Positions 17,790-27,035 of a DNA stretch of 64,000 nucleotides are shown here, one piece after another (positions within the stretch are counted from its first letter, which is position 1; each line of letters opens with the position of its first letter). A program made the translations under genes and the position numbers. The notes beneath the pieces were generated by a model. The model was not told the DNA's origin, searched no databases, and saw nothing but the letters and a program-made list of their open reading frames with translations. Origin of the DNA: Mesorhizobium sp. LHD-90. GTDB lineage: Bacteria; Pseudomonadota; Alphaproteobacteria; Rhizobiales; Rhizobiaceae. The stretch is taken from the NCBI RefSeq assembly GCF_030929505.1, contig NZ_JAVFVV010000022.1, positions 28,268 to 92,267 of the forward strand, written 5' to 3'.

Positions 17790-19505
17790 TCAGGGCATAG
17801 CCAGTGTACGATTGCGCTCTTGCTTTCGAGCAATGCTTTCCCTGATCACCTTCTCGGACGCAAGCAACTTGTCATGTTCGGGATGGCGCCGAAGAGCCTC
17901 CACTATCAGCCGCAACGCCGCGTGAGTTTCGCCCCTAATGTAGTGAGCCCGCGCAATAAGCCACATCGGCATCGGATCATCCGGAACAAGCGCGTGCGCC
18001 CGCTCGGCGCATTCCAATGCCGTTTCAGTCAGTTGCGGCGATTTCCCAATGATTCGCCGGGAGTAGTAAGTGAGTGCTTCGCTGCTGGCATCCTTATGAA
18101 AAGCGGCAGCGCGAGCGTTGTTAAGACCCGCCTGGTCAAGGCCCATCACGAAGTGGAGTTTAGCCAGCAACATCAAGTCGTCCGAATCGCCCGTATGCGC
18201 TGCCAACGTCTTGCCCCAAACTAGAGCTTCTTCGTGATTCCTAGCTCTGTGGCATAGTATTATATATTTTCTCAGAATTTCCGGAAAATCAGACTTTAAG
18301 ATTCGTCGCCTGGCGATCCCGAGGTGGGCCACCCTGGAGAGCAGTGACGCCGTCTGATCCTGGTCAATGGTATTGGATGAAACCTCCGAGCTCGAAAGCA
18401 ACACATCGGCAACTTCGGAAATCTGCTTCTCCATGGCAAGGAGCAGCGTCGTCGCCGTTCTAAGTCGCGTCGTCTCGTCAGCGGATGAACTGTGAGAGCC
18501 GATCGTGATTTGTGCCTGATATTCCTCGCAATGCCGCCTGACGATCGATCTCAAACGATCCTGATCCGAGATGTCGACGAAAAACTCCGAGAGAAGATAT
18601 CCGATGCCCCGCGTAACCTCTTGCGATTGCGGCGACTGCACCGCAAGAAACGCATCCTCCAAATCCCGCAGGTCGTCGACCGGCTTGGTGAGATGGCGGT
18701 ATTCGCTGGCGGCCAGGCCATACACGGCGGCGCCGTGGATTAGCGCCTCAAGTCCAACACCGGAATTCAGCACCACCACCGAACGCGCGGCGGGTATCAG
18801 TTGATGGACAGACGCGTCCGAAATCTGGACGTGCGAGTGCTCGGCCGCCCAGGTGAGGGCACTCTCAATCAGCTTGGACCTGCAAAGCGGATGGCGCTTG
18901 AAAATGACCTTGACCTTGTACGTCTCACTTAGATCAACAAGACGCCGCATGACGTCGACCTGGGTAAATGAAGATAGGTTCAAAACCTCGTCATTGTTCA
19001 TCTGCAAAGGAAAGAAGATAAACGTCTTCCGTTCTGCTTCTTCAATCTTAATCGTCATGTCCCGTTGGACATACTTCGATTCATTGCGCTCAAGGAATCT
19101 CGACCGATAATGATCGATCAGGCGGGTCGACTCCACGATATCGCAGCTTCCGGCCCTGCTGCGAATTCCAGAGTCGAGCGCGATACTGCTCCAGCCGCTG
19201 TAACCATCCTTATCTAGGTACCAAAGACCTCTGATCGGTCCGGGACGGATGCAATAACTATTCTTTCCGGGTGCTCTGGCATGGTAGACATAGGATATCC
19301 CATCCTCGCTTCCAGCGTCGTATCCATCATTTATGCGACTTCTGTGCGATGAAACGACAAAGCAATTGTTATCACGCAATATTGCTTTCGATATCGACAT
19401 GTAACCATTCAGCACTTCCTGGTGTAAAGCACTGTCTTTGTTCCATACATGGTTGGGTATATCCAGATAAAACTTAACCATTGCGTCGAGAATCCCAACC
19501 ATCAA
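17790..19505 (-). CDS. capsule-synthesis-like (KpsC/KpsS-type) domain fused to TPR repeats
   Basis: This protein has up to 571 residues; it starts TTG 19505/ATG 19502, and ATG 19481 (MVKFYLDIPNHVW) is also possible. The middle contains IFKRHPLCRSK, then SVVVLNSGVGLEALIHG and VYGLA, the pattern of capsule polysaccharide synthesis proteins (PF05159 type), which include beta-Kdo transferases. The C-terminal 170 residues are helical and include TPR-like units around ECAERAHALVPDDP and ALRLIVEALRRHPEHD. It converges on the previous gene and has low GC. A role in capsule or glycan assembly is inferred from the domain; the fusion to TPRs is unusual. Confidence 0.65.
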   Translation of the reverse strand: MMVGILDAMVKFYLDIPNHVWNKDSALHQEVLNGYMSISKAILRDNNCFVVSSHRSRINDGYDAGSEDGISYVYHARAPGKNSYCIRPGPIRGLWYLDKDGYSGWSSIALDSGIRSRAGSCDIVESTRLIDHYRSRFLERNESKYVQRDMTIKIEEAERKTFIFFPLQMNNDEVLNLSSFTQVDVMRRLVDLSETYKVKVIFKRHPLCRSKLIESALTWAAEHSHVQISDASVHQLIPAARSVVVLNSGVGLEALIHGAAVYGLAASEYRHLTKPVDDLRDLEDAFLAVQSPQSQEVTRGIGYLLSEFFVDISDQDRLRSIVRRHCEEYQAQITIGSHSSSADETTRLRTATTLLLAMEKQISEVADVLLSSSEVSSNTIDQDQTASLLSRVAHLGIARRRILKSDFPEILRKYIILCHRARNHEEALVWGKTLAAHTGDSDDLMLLAKLHFVMGLDQAGLNNARAAAFHKDASSEALTYYSRRIIGKSPQLTETALECAERAHALVPDDPMPMWLIARAHYIRGETHAALRLIVEALRRHPEHDKLLASEKVIRESIARKQERNRTLAMP

Positions 19506-20158
19506 CCGCAGGAGGTCGAGCCTTCTGGAGCAAGGGCACGGCTCGCGGTAAGTTGTCCTGCGCTAGACATCTCCCTGGCATATGTTCGCTTCATCTCCTT
19601 CGACTCTGCCTGCGCGGCAACGCAAGCAATGACGCTGCCGGCCCGACATCGCGCCAACTTCGTCGCGGATTGGATCTCCGAAACCTCACGGCATCGGACC
19701 GTCGCCACACTTTCGCGCATGCTACAGCACACAGGGATGCATGCGCCAGGTTGTCGGACGACAATCAGAGGTTAGGATCGGTTCGAGTGTCCGCCTGGTG
19801 GCGGTTGCCCAAAAACGTAGCTGCCTCGTCTCCGCCATCAACACAACGTCCGAAGCCAGCAATGGCGATGAGTGTTGCCCGATCGCGGCCAGCCTCGAAC
19901 TGTTCCTCGGTAAAACGCGAGGGGCGCATGGTCCGTCTCCAGGACCGAAGGACACTACCCAAATTTGGAGGAAATTCAGGATCTTGGCACTCAACTGGTC
20001 AAGCGTGCCGCCAAGCGATCCCAAGATCACAATCTCAACCGTGCCTTTTCATGTCGTCACAAAGAAGGTGCGGTCACGGCCTTGCCTACGAGACATTGCG
20101 GTCCGACACGGGTATGCGTTGGCATTGCGCCTATACATGTCAGAAATGCAGCTCAAGG
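19506..20158. other. 653-base region without an intact gene, with an IS3 remnant
   Basis: No intact coding gene is supported. The region contains the 5' end of an IS3-type orfA on the minus strand (annotated separately), and the surrounding small frames on both strands are incompatible with one another and look like decayed sequence. Confidence 0.5.
19900..19929 (-). pseudogene. IS3-family transposase orfA, 5' remnant
   Basis: Reading from ATG 19929 on the minus strand gives MRPSRFTEEQ, the characteristic N-terminus of IS3/IS407-type OrfA proteins. A TGGAGAC ribosome-site-like sequence precedes the ATG. After about ten residues the frame no longer resembles the transposase, so only a decayed stub is left. 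A short match, hence modest confidence. Confidence 0.5.
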
Positions 20159-22069
20159 CTAGAAACGCATATCTATATTCAGTAATTTTTTCCAAAACAT
20201 GGTCGCTGTGGATAGGGAACATTTGTTCTGGTTCGCAAGGCGGCAAGCCAATGCCATTCCATATGTACGATCTGGGTTGTCAGCAAGCGATTGTAGGGCG
20301 CCTAGCCACGCATCCTCGGTGTTGCTCACCAGCAAGCCATCATTTCCGTCATCGACTATCCCTCGATATATCTTGGCGTCGGTAAAGATTCCAGCGGCTC
20401 CCAGTGAACTGGCGTCGCAAAATTTTATTCGAGACTTTGCACTGTTATAAGCATGGTCAAGCAATGGCGCCATCACTATATGACAAGGGCGCTTCTTGGC
20501 GAAGTCCTTATATTCTACCCATGGCATAGGGTCCATTACGTTAACGCGATCAAGTCCGCGCGCCATTTCGCGAACCGCTTTGTGACCAAATAGATCAAAC
20601 TCGGCGCCAGGGTTTGCGTCGCTAAACCTTTTTATTGCAGGAATGAGGAACTCCAGATCGCGATAGTGTGTACTCGACCCATGATACCCTATGCGCAGTG
20701 CACTGCCGTCCAGGTGGTGGTTAAGCGATTCGCTCTCGCGTATCGATGGTGGTTGGAGCAAATGCGTCTTTGGTGTATTGAAACGCTCCGCCAAAGCTGG
20801 TGATGAGACGATCAACAGGTCGGAAATATAAAGCAAGTACTGAAAGTCGCAAAAAGTTACATCAACCAAACGGCGTCTATATACTGCGGGAAGCTCAATC
20901 GTATCCACGGCGGATGGGATGTCGTCATCAAATAGATAAACGATTTCCACGCGGCCCTTTCGCTTGGCTATTTCGTCAGCCCAAACTGCTGGAATGTATC
21001 GGACAACAACGACCATACTAATTTCGCGAAAAAGTTCGTCGTCCGGAGGCTGGAGAGTGGTATCGACCACAACAAGTTCACATTGTCCCAACGAGCACAA
21101 TTGAGCAAGAGGTGCGAGTACATAGATTTCGTCCGTGGGTAGCGGGCGAGGGCGAAGTAATAAAATCCGATACGTGGGCGCCCGGTTATTTACTCGCCTA
21201 TCGCCTAAAGATGTAACGGCAATCGGTTGACGGAACGCGGCCGGAGCGTCCTTGAAGAGGATCCTTGAATTCCTGATAGAAGCTTTTCTCTTTTTGTCCG
21301 CATCAGTTAGAGTAAAGCTATATGGGTTTATCCGAACGTCAAATATATCACTGTCCGCGATTTCAATCGGAGAGCTATCTTGATTGGAGCGCGCATGACA
21401 GCGCCATCCGTCGTCATCGACTGTTATCTGGAAGGGTATTGCATCACGAATAGTGTCTCCGGAGTTAAGGAAGATGTCACAGCGCTTTTGTGATCGGAGC
21501 GCTTCTCGGAATAGCTCGAATCCGGGTGACCGCCACCGCCAAAGAGGCAATCGGGTAAAGGTACCGTCTTGAGCTAAAACTTCGAGTACAAGAAGAGAGT
21601 CTCGGGTCTTGATGCGAGCTCGGCCCATATCCGAAGAAGGCGTAGGTAAAAAATCGACTATGTCGCGTGCCGGTCGGCCATTTATATATATTGTATAGTC
21701 GATCGGGCATCTGACATTGAAGTCAATAAAATTGGTGACGTACCCGTCACGCTTGATCACATCACATTGGAGGAGGCTATTTTCGACCCAAAGCGGAACG
21801 GCGTTAGTGACGCCGCAATACACTTGACCATCGTCAGTCAGAAGCCATGCATGGACAGCGGCATGCGATTCTGACGTGATTGGAGCGTCCCATGTTCCAT
21901 CGCTCAGGACGTTGCTGCGAGATACCAGCCGACCGAACGACCAGAGTTCCAGCGTATGTGGACGCAGATGATCGGACCGAGCAAACCCCTTTAATCGGTT
22001 CCCTCCGGATTCTGTGGGAGCGAGCGCAAAATAGACATTGGGGCAATGGGGTTGGGGACGACTCGGCAT
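20159..22069 (-). CDS. multidomain glycosyltransferase-like protein
   Basis: The start is set at ATG 22069 because AAGGAAG lies nine bases before it; the longer frame to 22231 adds a 54-residue stretch with shadow-like composition. The resulting protein has 636 residues. The N-terminal half (to about 330) is beta-rich and unrecognised. The C-terminal half looks like a GT-B glycosyltransferase: EIVYLFDDDIPSAVD, then LRIGYHGSSTHYRDLEFL, and later KFCDASSLGAAGIF. It is low in GC and lies between two IS3-family fragments, so it looks like a passenger gene. The function in glycan synthesis is inferred. Confidence 0.65.
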   Translation of the reverse strand: MPSRPQPHCPNVYFALAPTESGGNRLKGFARSDHLRPHTLELWSFGRLVSRSNVLSDGTWDAPITSESHAAVHAWLLTDDGQVYCGVTNAVPLWVENSLLQCDVIKRDGYVTNFIDFNVRCPIDYTIYINGRPARDIVDFLPTPSSDMGRARIKTRDSLLVLEVLAQDGTFTRLPLWRWRSPGFELFREALRSQKRCDIFLNSGDTIRDAIPFQITVDDDGWRCHARSNQDSSPIEIADSDIFDVRINPYSFTLTDADKKRKASIRNSRILFKDAPAAFRQPIAVTSLGDRRVNNRAPTYRILLLRPRPLPTDEIYVLAPLAQLCSLGQCELVVVDTTLQPPDDELFREISMVVVVRYIPAVWADEIAKRKGRVEIVYLFDDDIPSAVDTIELPAVYRRRLVDVTFCDFQYLLYISDLLIVSSPALAERFNTPKTHLLQPPSIRESESLNHHLDGSALRIGYHGSSTHYRDLEFLIPAIKRFSDANPGAEFDLFGHKAVREMARGLDRVNVMDPMPWVEYKDFAKKRPCHIVMAPLLDHAYNSAKSRIKFCDASSLGAAGIFTDAKIYRGIVDDGNDGLLVSNTEDAWLGALQSLADNPDRTYGMALACRLANQNKCSLSTATMFWKKLLNIDMRF

Positions 22070-22575
22070 GTGCCCAGTCTTCCTTAAAACGAGGTGGACG
22101 GGAAGGCGCGGATCAACGCCTTCCCACAACGGGGCCGTGCCGAGGCGAGATTGGGAAACGGTGCGCGCGTGAGCCAAACTGGGGGACAACTGGCGTTGTT
22201 GGGGCCTTCGCCGAACGCGATCGTTTAGCATGCCGCAATCGGCAAAAACCTCGAGCGCGCTCCAATCTGGATTTTCTTAGCCGTCCTTGGCATGGTGCCT
22301 GTCTTTCGACCACGGGGTCAGCATAGTTTGCCTCCCGAACGCGACGGGGCTCAGATGGCCCAGTGTCGAGTGCCGTCGCCGAGGGAGGTTGTCCGACACT
22401 GCGGTGCGCTCGCTGGTATCTTTCGGCCGTCCACGGCGGTGCGGCAGAGCACGCTGAGCGGTCGCCATGGCCCGAAATGGCGCCAAAAGCTGCGTCTCTT
22501 CGGCCGAAATCATGAAAGTCGCGGGAATGTCGGGGTGTTGCGAGACGCGAGCGGCGCGGTTGAGGAGGGACTGAG
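22070..22575. other. 506-base gap with IS3 orfB tail beside tRNA-Thr
   Basis: No intact gene is seen. It holds the orfB remnant listed separately and otherwise arginine-rich shadow frames. It ends at the tRNA-Thr and marks the right edge of the low-GC region. Confidence 0.45.
22277..22390 (-). pseudogene. IS3-family transposase orfB, C-terminal remnant
   Basis: On the minus strand the sequence encodes RRRHSTLGHLSPVAF at about 22337-22381, the hallmark C-terminal motif of IS3-family OrfB (R-R-H-S-x-L-G-x-x-S-P). The catalytic DDE region is absent. The fragment is in the same orientation as the orfA stub near 19.9 kb, but order and position do not fit one interrupted element: the 3' tail is upstream and the 5' head downstream of the gene between them. 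Confidence 0.7.
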
Positions 22576-22651
22576 TGGTGCCGCTTGCGTGACTCGAACA
22601 CGCGACCCCATCATTACGAATGATGTGCTCTACCGACTGAGCTAAAGCGGC
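22576..22651 (-). tRNA. tRNA-Thr (anticodon CGT)
   Basis: The minus strand folds as a complete 76-base cloverleaf with encoded CCA: acceptor GCCGCTT/AAGCGGC, D stem GCTC/GAGC, anticodon stem CATCA/TGATG with loop TTCGTAA (anticodon CGT, threonine codon ACG), and T stem GCGTG/CACGC with loop TTCGAGT. It lies at the border of the low-GC region, beside an IS3 fragment; tRNA genes are common island integration sites. Confidence 0.97.
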
Positions 22652-22988
22652 GACCGGCCCTTCGAGCGCAGGCCCGAATGATGCAGGCCTGATAACCGCA
22701 TTGCGCGACAAATACAAGATGCCTTGCGTCGTGCCTGCGGCACGTCACGGGCTGACGCCGGCGTCGATGTCGGCCGGTTGCTCGAAGCGGGCGCCGTCGG
22801 CGCCCTCGGTCTCGGCGGGCGCTGCGGCGTCCGCTTCATCCTGCTTTGCTGGCGGGGAGCAAAAGGTTGTTCTGACTTCGACCAAGGTCGAAATTGGCGG
22901 CGCGTGGGCGCATTTCTGGTTGTCCCGCCATCTTTGCACCTGCCCCGCCGTTGATCCGGGGCTCTGCTGCCGTTAACGATCCATCGGG
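22652..22988. other. 337-base intergenic region
   Basis: It separates the tRNA-Thr from the next plus-strand gene. Several short frames overlap on both strands but none has a ribosome site and protein-like composition together. It should contain promoters for the tRNA (minus) and the following gene (plus). Confidence 0.4.
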
Positions 22989-24122
22989 GTGGTAGGTGTG
23001 GAGAACGGTTTGGACCCGATCGAAAAAGCGATCCGTAGCGCCTTCGAGAAGGGCGACGCCGAGGACAAGGCATTCCGCGAGAATGTCTACCGCAAGGCAT
23101 TCGCCGCGCTCGACCGCGCCTTGCAGGCCAATCCGAACCTGACGGTCGAGGCAGCGATCAACCGCCGCAAGGTGCTGCAGGCCAAGATTGCCGAGATCGA
23201 GACTGAATTCATCCCGGCCGCTCCGGCAGTCGAGCCCGAGCCGGCCGATCCGTTGGCCGGCGCCTTCGAAATGCGCATGGAGCCCGGCGCCGCGCCGCCG
23301 ATTTTCATCCCCGAAGTGTCGGTCGAACCGGTCGGGCCGGACCTCGCGCCGTCAGGAGATGGCACTCTCGGCGACATCGATGTCCGTGGCGAGAAGGCGG
23401 TCGAACCGTTGCTCGCCTCCGCAGAGCGCGGACCGGCCGTCGCGCCGGATCCCGACGCCTGGCGCGCACGGCGCGGCCGTAAACCGCTCGCCGTGTTCTT
23501 TATTGTCGCCTCGCTGGCGGCCCTCATCGGCATGGGTTTCCTGTTCGCCTTCCAGACCGGACTGTTCAAGTCGCCGGCCGAGCGCGACACGTCGGTGCCG
23601 AACCCGCCGTCGACCGCCGAGGGCGAGGATTTCATCCCCGAGAACGAGGAGCCGCCGGTGCTGTCCAGCCGGCCAGAGGAGAACCGCGACTGGATCGGCA
23701 TCTTCACCCCCGCCGACGCCACCTCGGTCAGCGCGCCGGGCGGCACCACCGCCGAGGCCATGCAGGATGAATCCGGCAGCTTCATCCGCATCCGCTCGGG
23801 CGAGCCAGGCTCCGCCGTAGTCTTCGATGTGGGGCAGGGCGTGCTGGAACGGATCGCCGGCAGGAAGGCGACCTTCGACATCGTCGCCCGCGCCGCCGAG
23901 GGCCAGGAGACCGAGATGGCGGTGGACTGCAATTTCGGCGAGCTCGGCGACTGCGGCCGCAAGCGATATGCCGTCGGTTACGAAAAGGCCGATTTCCTGT
24001 TCGAACTCGGCCCGCCGGCCGAAAGCCCCGGCGCCGGCGGCACCATCGCCATCGTGCCGGACTTCGCCGAACAGGGCCGGGCGGTCGATATCTACGAGAT
24101 CAAGGTGTCGGTCGCGCCGTAA
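22989..24122 (+). CDS. hypothetical single-pass membrane protein
   Basis: I do not recognise a named family. This 377-residue protein (GTG start at 22989 or 22998) begins with a charged helical segment (about 5-75), continues with a Pro/Glu-rich linker, and has one membrane segment PLAVFFIVASLAALIGMGF at about 167-185 preceded by RRGRK, so the N-terminus should be cytoplasmic. The C-terminal 180 residues include a beta-rich domain after RDWIGIFTPADAT and are predicted periplasmic. Conserved proteins of this layout are common in Rhizobiales. A perfect hairpin separates it from the convergent DNA ligase gene. Confidence 0.75.
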   Translation: MVGVENGLDPIEKAIRSAFEKGDAEDKAFRENVYRKAFAALDRALQANPNLTVEAAINRRKVLQAKIAEIETEFIPAAPAVEPEPADPLAGAFEMRMEPGAAPPIFIPEVSVEPVGPDLAPSGDGTLGDIDVRGEKAVEPLLASAERGPAVAPDPDAWRARRGRKPLAVFFIVASLAALIGMGFLFAFQTGLFKSPAERDTSVPNPPSTAEGEDFIPENEEPPVLSSRPEENRDWIGIFTPADATSVSAPGGTTAEAMQDESGSFIRIRSGEPGSAVVFDVGQGVLERIAGRKATFDIVARAAEGQETEMAVDCNFGELGDCGRKRYAVGYEKADFLFELGPPAESPGAGGTIAIVPDFAEQGRAVDIYEIKVSVAP

Positions 24123-24141
24123 GGCGGGCCCATGGCCCGCC
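24123..24141. terminator. hairpin between convergent genes
   Basis: GGCGGGCC, loop CAT, then GGCCCGCC form a perfect 8-bp stem exactly between two convergent stop codons. There is no T-run, so termination on either strand is inferred from structure and position. Confidence 0.55.
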
Positions 24142-24142
24142 G

Positions 24143-25771
24143 CTATCCGGCACTCGTCGGCGCCACAGGCTCGTCGAGCAGCGCCTGCAGCGTCTCGATC
24201 CGGTCGGCCTCGGCGGCCGGCTTGTCCCAGCGCAGGCGCGAGATGCGCGGGAACCGCATGGCGACGCCGGATTTATGCCGTGTCGAGCGGTTGAGCCCCT
24301 CGAAGGCGATCTCCAGCACCAGTCCGTTGCGGCGGTCGGCGCGCACCGAGCGCACGGGGCCGAACCGCTCTATCGTGTTGTCGCGCACATATTTGTCGAT
24401 CTGCCGCAACTCCTCGTCGGTGAAGCCGAAATAAGCTTTTCCGACCGGCACCAGCTCCTCGCCGCCCTCCGACCCCGCCCAGACGCCGAACGTGTAGTCG
24501 GAATAGAAGCTGGAGCGTTTGCCGTGGCCGCGCTGTGCATACATCAGTACCGCGTCGACCGTGTAGGGATCACGTTTCCACTTGAACCACGGGCCTCTCG
24601 GCCGCCCGGCGAGATAGGGCGAGACCTTCTGCTTGATCATCACGCCCTCGATCACCGGATGGGGCGGATGGCGGCGCAAATTGTCGAGTGCGCTCCAATC
24701 GGAAAAGGCGATGACGGGCGAGAGGTCGAACCGCGCGGGATCGAGCCGCGCGACAAAAATTTCCAGCCGCGCCCGCCGTTCCAGCAAAGGCAGGGGGCGC
24801 AAATCCTCCGGCCCGTCCTGCAGCAGGTCGTAGCAGCGCACGAACACCGGAAAGCGCTCGCGCATCTTTGGCGACACGCTCTTGCGGTTGAGCCGCTGCT
24901 GCAGGTCGGAAAACGTGCCGGTATGCTCCGGCGGATGGCCGACCAGCAGCTCGCCGTCGAGCGCGCCGTCGAACGTCATGGCCTCGACCAGGTCAGGAAA
25001 GGCGCCGGAAATCTCGTCGCCGGTGCGCGAATAGAGTTTTCGCAAGCCACCCTCGGAAACGGCCTGCACGCGGATGCCGTCCCATTTCCACTCGGCCGCG
25101 TAGTCTGCGGGATCGATCCTCGCGAGGTCGTTGTCCTCGACCGCGTGCGACAGCATGACGGAGCGGAATAGGGCGCGTGCCGCCTTTTCCGGCCGCGGCG
25201 CCTTGCCTTCCAGCCATGCGAACAGCGACCGGTAGGGCGGGTCGAGCCCGTGCCAGACCTCCTCGATCTCGGACACGTCGACCGTGCCAAGCCCGGCCAG
25301 CGCCTGCTTGGCGAGGCGCGCCGAGACGCCGATGCGCAAGCCGCCGGTCACCAGCTTGATGATCGCGTAGCGCGCGGAAATGCCGGCGGCATCGAGCAAT
25401 TGCGCCAGCACCGCCGGCCCGTCCGAGCGGCTGGCTGATTGCAGCGCGCCGACCACCTCGCCGAGCGTCGGCGTATGGTTCGGCTTTTTGTCGGCCGGCG
25501 GTTCCGGCCAGACCAGGGACACCGTCTCCGCCAGATCGCCGACATAGTCGTAGGAATAGCCGAACAGGACCGGATCCATGCGTTCCATCACGAGCGTGCG
25601 CAGCATCGCCGGCTTGACGGCCGCGATACTGAGATCGCCGGTGATCGCCGCCAGCGCCAGACCGCGGTCCGGGTCGGGCGTCGTGGAAAAATAATCGGTG
25701 AGCAGTTTCAGCTTGCCGTTGCGCGACGGCGTCAGCACGAGGCGGTCGAGAAGTTCGGCGAAGGCCTCCAT
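24143..25771 (-). CDS. ATP-dependent DNA ligase of the ligase-associated damage response cluster
   Basis: The start is ATG 25771 (542 residues), overlapping the exonuclease stop as TGATG; the longer frame would lie inside that gene. The nucleotidyl-transfer motif is EWKWDGIRVQ, with the lysine as the AMP acceptor, followed by LYSRTGDEIS and LDGELLV. A helical DNA-binding region precedes it and an OB-type domain follows it. It matches the bacterial ligase family named for cisplatin damage response (TIGR04120). It seals nicks during repair and works with the exonuclease, DEXH helicase and PdeM encoded nearby. It is distinct from NAD-dependent LigA. Confidence 0.9.
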   Translation of the reverse strand: MEAFAELLDRLVLTPSRNGKLKLLTDYFSTTPDPDRGLALAAITGDLSIAAVKPAMLRTLVMERMDPVLFGYSYDYVGDLAETVSLVWPEPPADKKPNHTPTLGEVVGALQSASRSDGPAVLAQLLDAAGISARYAIIKLVTGGLRIGVSARLAKQALAGLGTVDVSEIEEVWHGLDPPYRSLFAWLEGKAPRPEKAARALFRSVMLSHAVEDNDLARIDPADYAAEWKWDGIRVQAVSEGGLRKLYSRTGDEISGAFPDLVEAMTFDGALDGELLVGHPPEHTGTFSDLQQRLNRKSVSPKMRERFPVFVRCYDLLQDGPEDLRPLPLLERRARLEIFVARLDPARFDLSPVIAFSDWSALDNLRRHPPHPVIEGVMIKQKVSPYLAGRPRGPWFKWKRDPYTVDAVLMYAQRGHGKRSSFYSDYTFGVWAGSEGGEELVPVGKAYFGFTDEELRQIDKYVRDNTIERFGPVRSVRADRRNGLVLEIAFEGLNRSTRHKSGVAMRFPRISRLRWDKPAAEADRIETLQALLDEPVAPTSAG

Positions 25772-26781
25772 CAGTCGCCCTCGTCTTCGTAGCCGACGAG
25801 GTGCAGCGGCTGGGCGGCGATGCCGGCGAGCTCGCACCAGCGCACCAGCGCCTCCTCGCGGCCGTGCGTGACCCAAACTTCCGATGCGCCGGTCTCCAAA
25901 ATCGTTTCGGTGAGTTCGATCCAGTCCGAATGGTCCGAGATGATCAGCGGCAACTCGACGCCGCGCTGTTTTGCGCGCTGGCGGATGCGCATCCAGCCCG
26001 AGGCGAAACAGGAGATCGGCTCGGGAAAGCGCCGGGCCCAGCGGTCGGCGAAGGCCGACGGCGGGCCGATGACGATCGCGCCGGCGAAGTCGCTCTTGGC
26101 GCCGGGCTCCAGCGTCGCCGGCTCGATGTCCCCGAGATCGATGCCCCGGCCCTGATAGTAGGAAGTCAACTTCGCCAGCGCGCCGTGGATGTGGATCGGC
26201 CGGTCGAAACCGGCCTCGCGCAGCAGCTTCATCACCCGCTGCGCCTTGCCGAGTGCATAGGCGCCGACGAGGTGCGCGCTTTCCGGGAATTGCCCGACCG
26301 ATTTCAGCAGCCGTGCGATTTCCTGACGATCGTCGGGATGGTGGAACACCGGCAGGCCGAAGGTGGCTTCGGTGATGAAGACGTCGCAGGCGACCGGCTC
26401 GAACGGCGCGCAGGTGGCGTCGCGCCGGCGCTTGTAGTCGCCCGAGGCGACGATGCGGATGCCGCCGTGCTCGACGGCGATCTGCGCGGAACCCAGCACG
26501 TGGCCGGCCGGATGGAAGCCGACTGTCACGCCGTTGAGGTCGAAGGTCTCACCCAGTGTCGCGGCCTGTATCGAGCCCGCGAACCCTTCGCCATAGCGCA
26601 GGCCCATGATGTCGATCGTTTCCCGCGTAGCGAGCACCGCGCCGTGGCCGGCCCGCGCATGGTCGGAATGGCCGTGGGTGATCAGCGCACGGGCCACCGG
26701 TTTTACCGGATCGATAAAAAAATCGCCGGGCGGGCAATAAAGGCCTTCGGGACGGGGATGAAGCAGGTCGCGGGCGCGCAT
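25771..26781 (-). CDS. ligase-associated DNA exonuclease (metallo-beta-lactamase fold)
   Basis: I start at ATG 26781 (MRARDLLHPRPEGLY, 336 residues), the normal start for this family; the open frame further upstream is repeat and shadow sequence. The zinc-binding THGHSDHA (H-x-H-x-D-H) is present, then GHVLGSAQ, ASGDYKRR, and a beta-CASP-like C-terminal part with SDHSDW. This matches the ligase-associated exonuclease family (TIGR04122), which is related to SNM1/CPSF nucleases. It is coupled to the ligase by TGATG. Confidence 0.9.
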   Translation of the reverse strand: MRARDLLHPRPEGLYCPPGDFFIDPVKPVARALITHGHSDHARAGHGAVLATRETIDIMGLRYGEGFAGSIQAATLGETFDLNGVTVGFHPAGHVLGSAQIAVEHGGIRIVASGDYKRRRDATCAPFEPVACDVFITEATFGLPVFHHPDDRQEIARLLKSVGQFPESAHLVGAYALGKAQRVMKLLREAGFDRPIHIHGALAKLTSYYQGRGIDLGDIEPATLEPGAKSDFAGAIVIGPPSAFADRWARRFPEPISCFASGWMRIRQRAKQRGVELPLIISDHSDWIELTETILETGASEVWVTHGREEALVRWCELAGIAAQPLHLVGYEDEGD

Positions 26782-26859
26782 GAGGCGAAGATAAGGCTTT
26801 GCGCGGACAAGCAAAGCCTCTTGATGTTGGCTCCTGACTCTGGAATTTGACGATGGTCG

Positions 26860-27030
26860 GCGCCGCACCTCACCTGCCTGCCGGCATACTCTCCCCGTGA
26901 GCGGGAGAGGCACGACTGCCGCCTTGGCTCCGCCAGTCGCCGGGATTGCATGGCGAGCGCTTCGGCTGCGGCCAACACCTCCTCTCCGTTTGCGGGGAGA
27001 AGGTCCCGGCAGAGGGATGAGGGGCGGCGC
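26860..27030. repeat. palindromic intergenic element
   Basis: About 25-base imperfect inverted arms (26860-26884 and 27006-27030) bracket inner hairpins such as CTCCCCGTGAGCGGGAGAG and CTCTCCGTTTGCGGGGAGA. The layout is that of rhizobial intergenic mosaic repeats (RIME-like). It ends 5 bases before the putative start of the next gene. Confidence 0.7.
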
Positions 27031-27035
27031 CAACC

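Noticed and set aside
22113..22601. 162-codon minus-strand frame beside tRNA-Thr
   Set aside because: It reads through IS remnant and the tRNA 3' end; composition is shadow-like.
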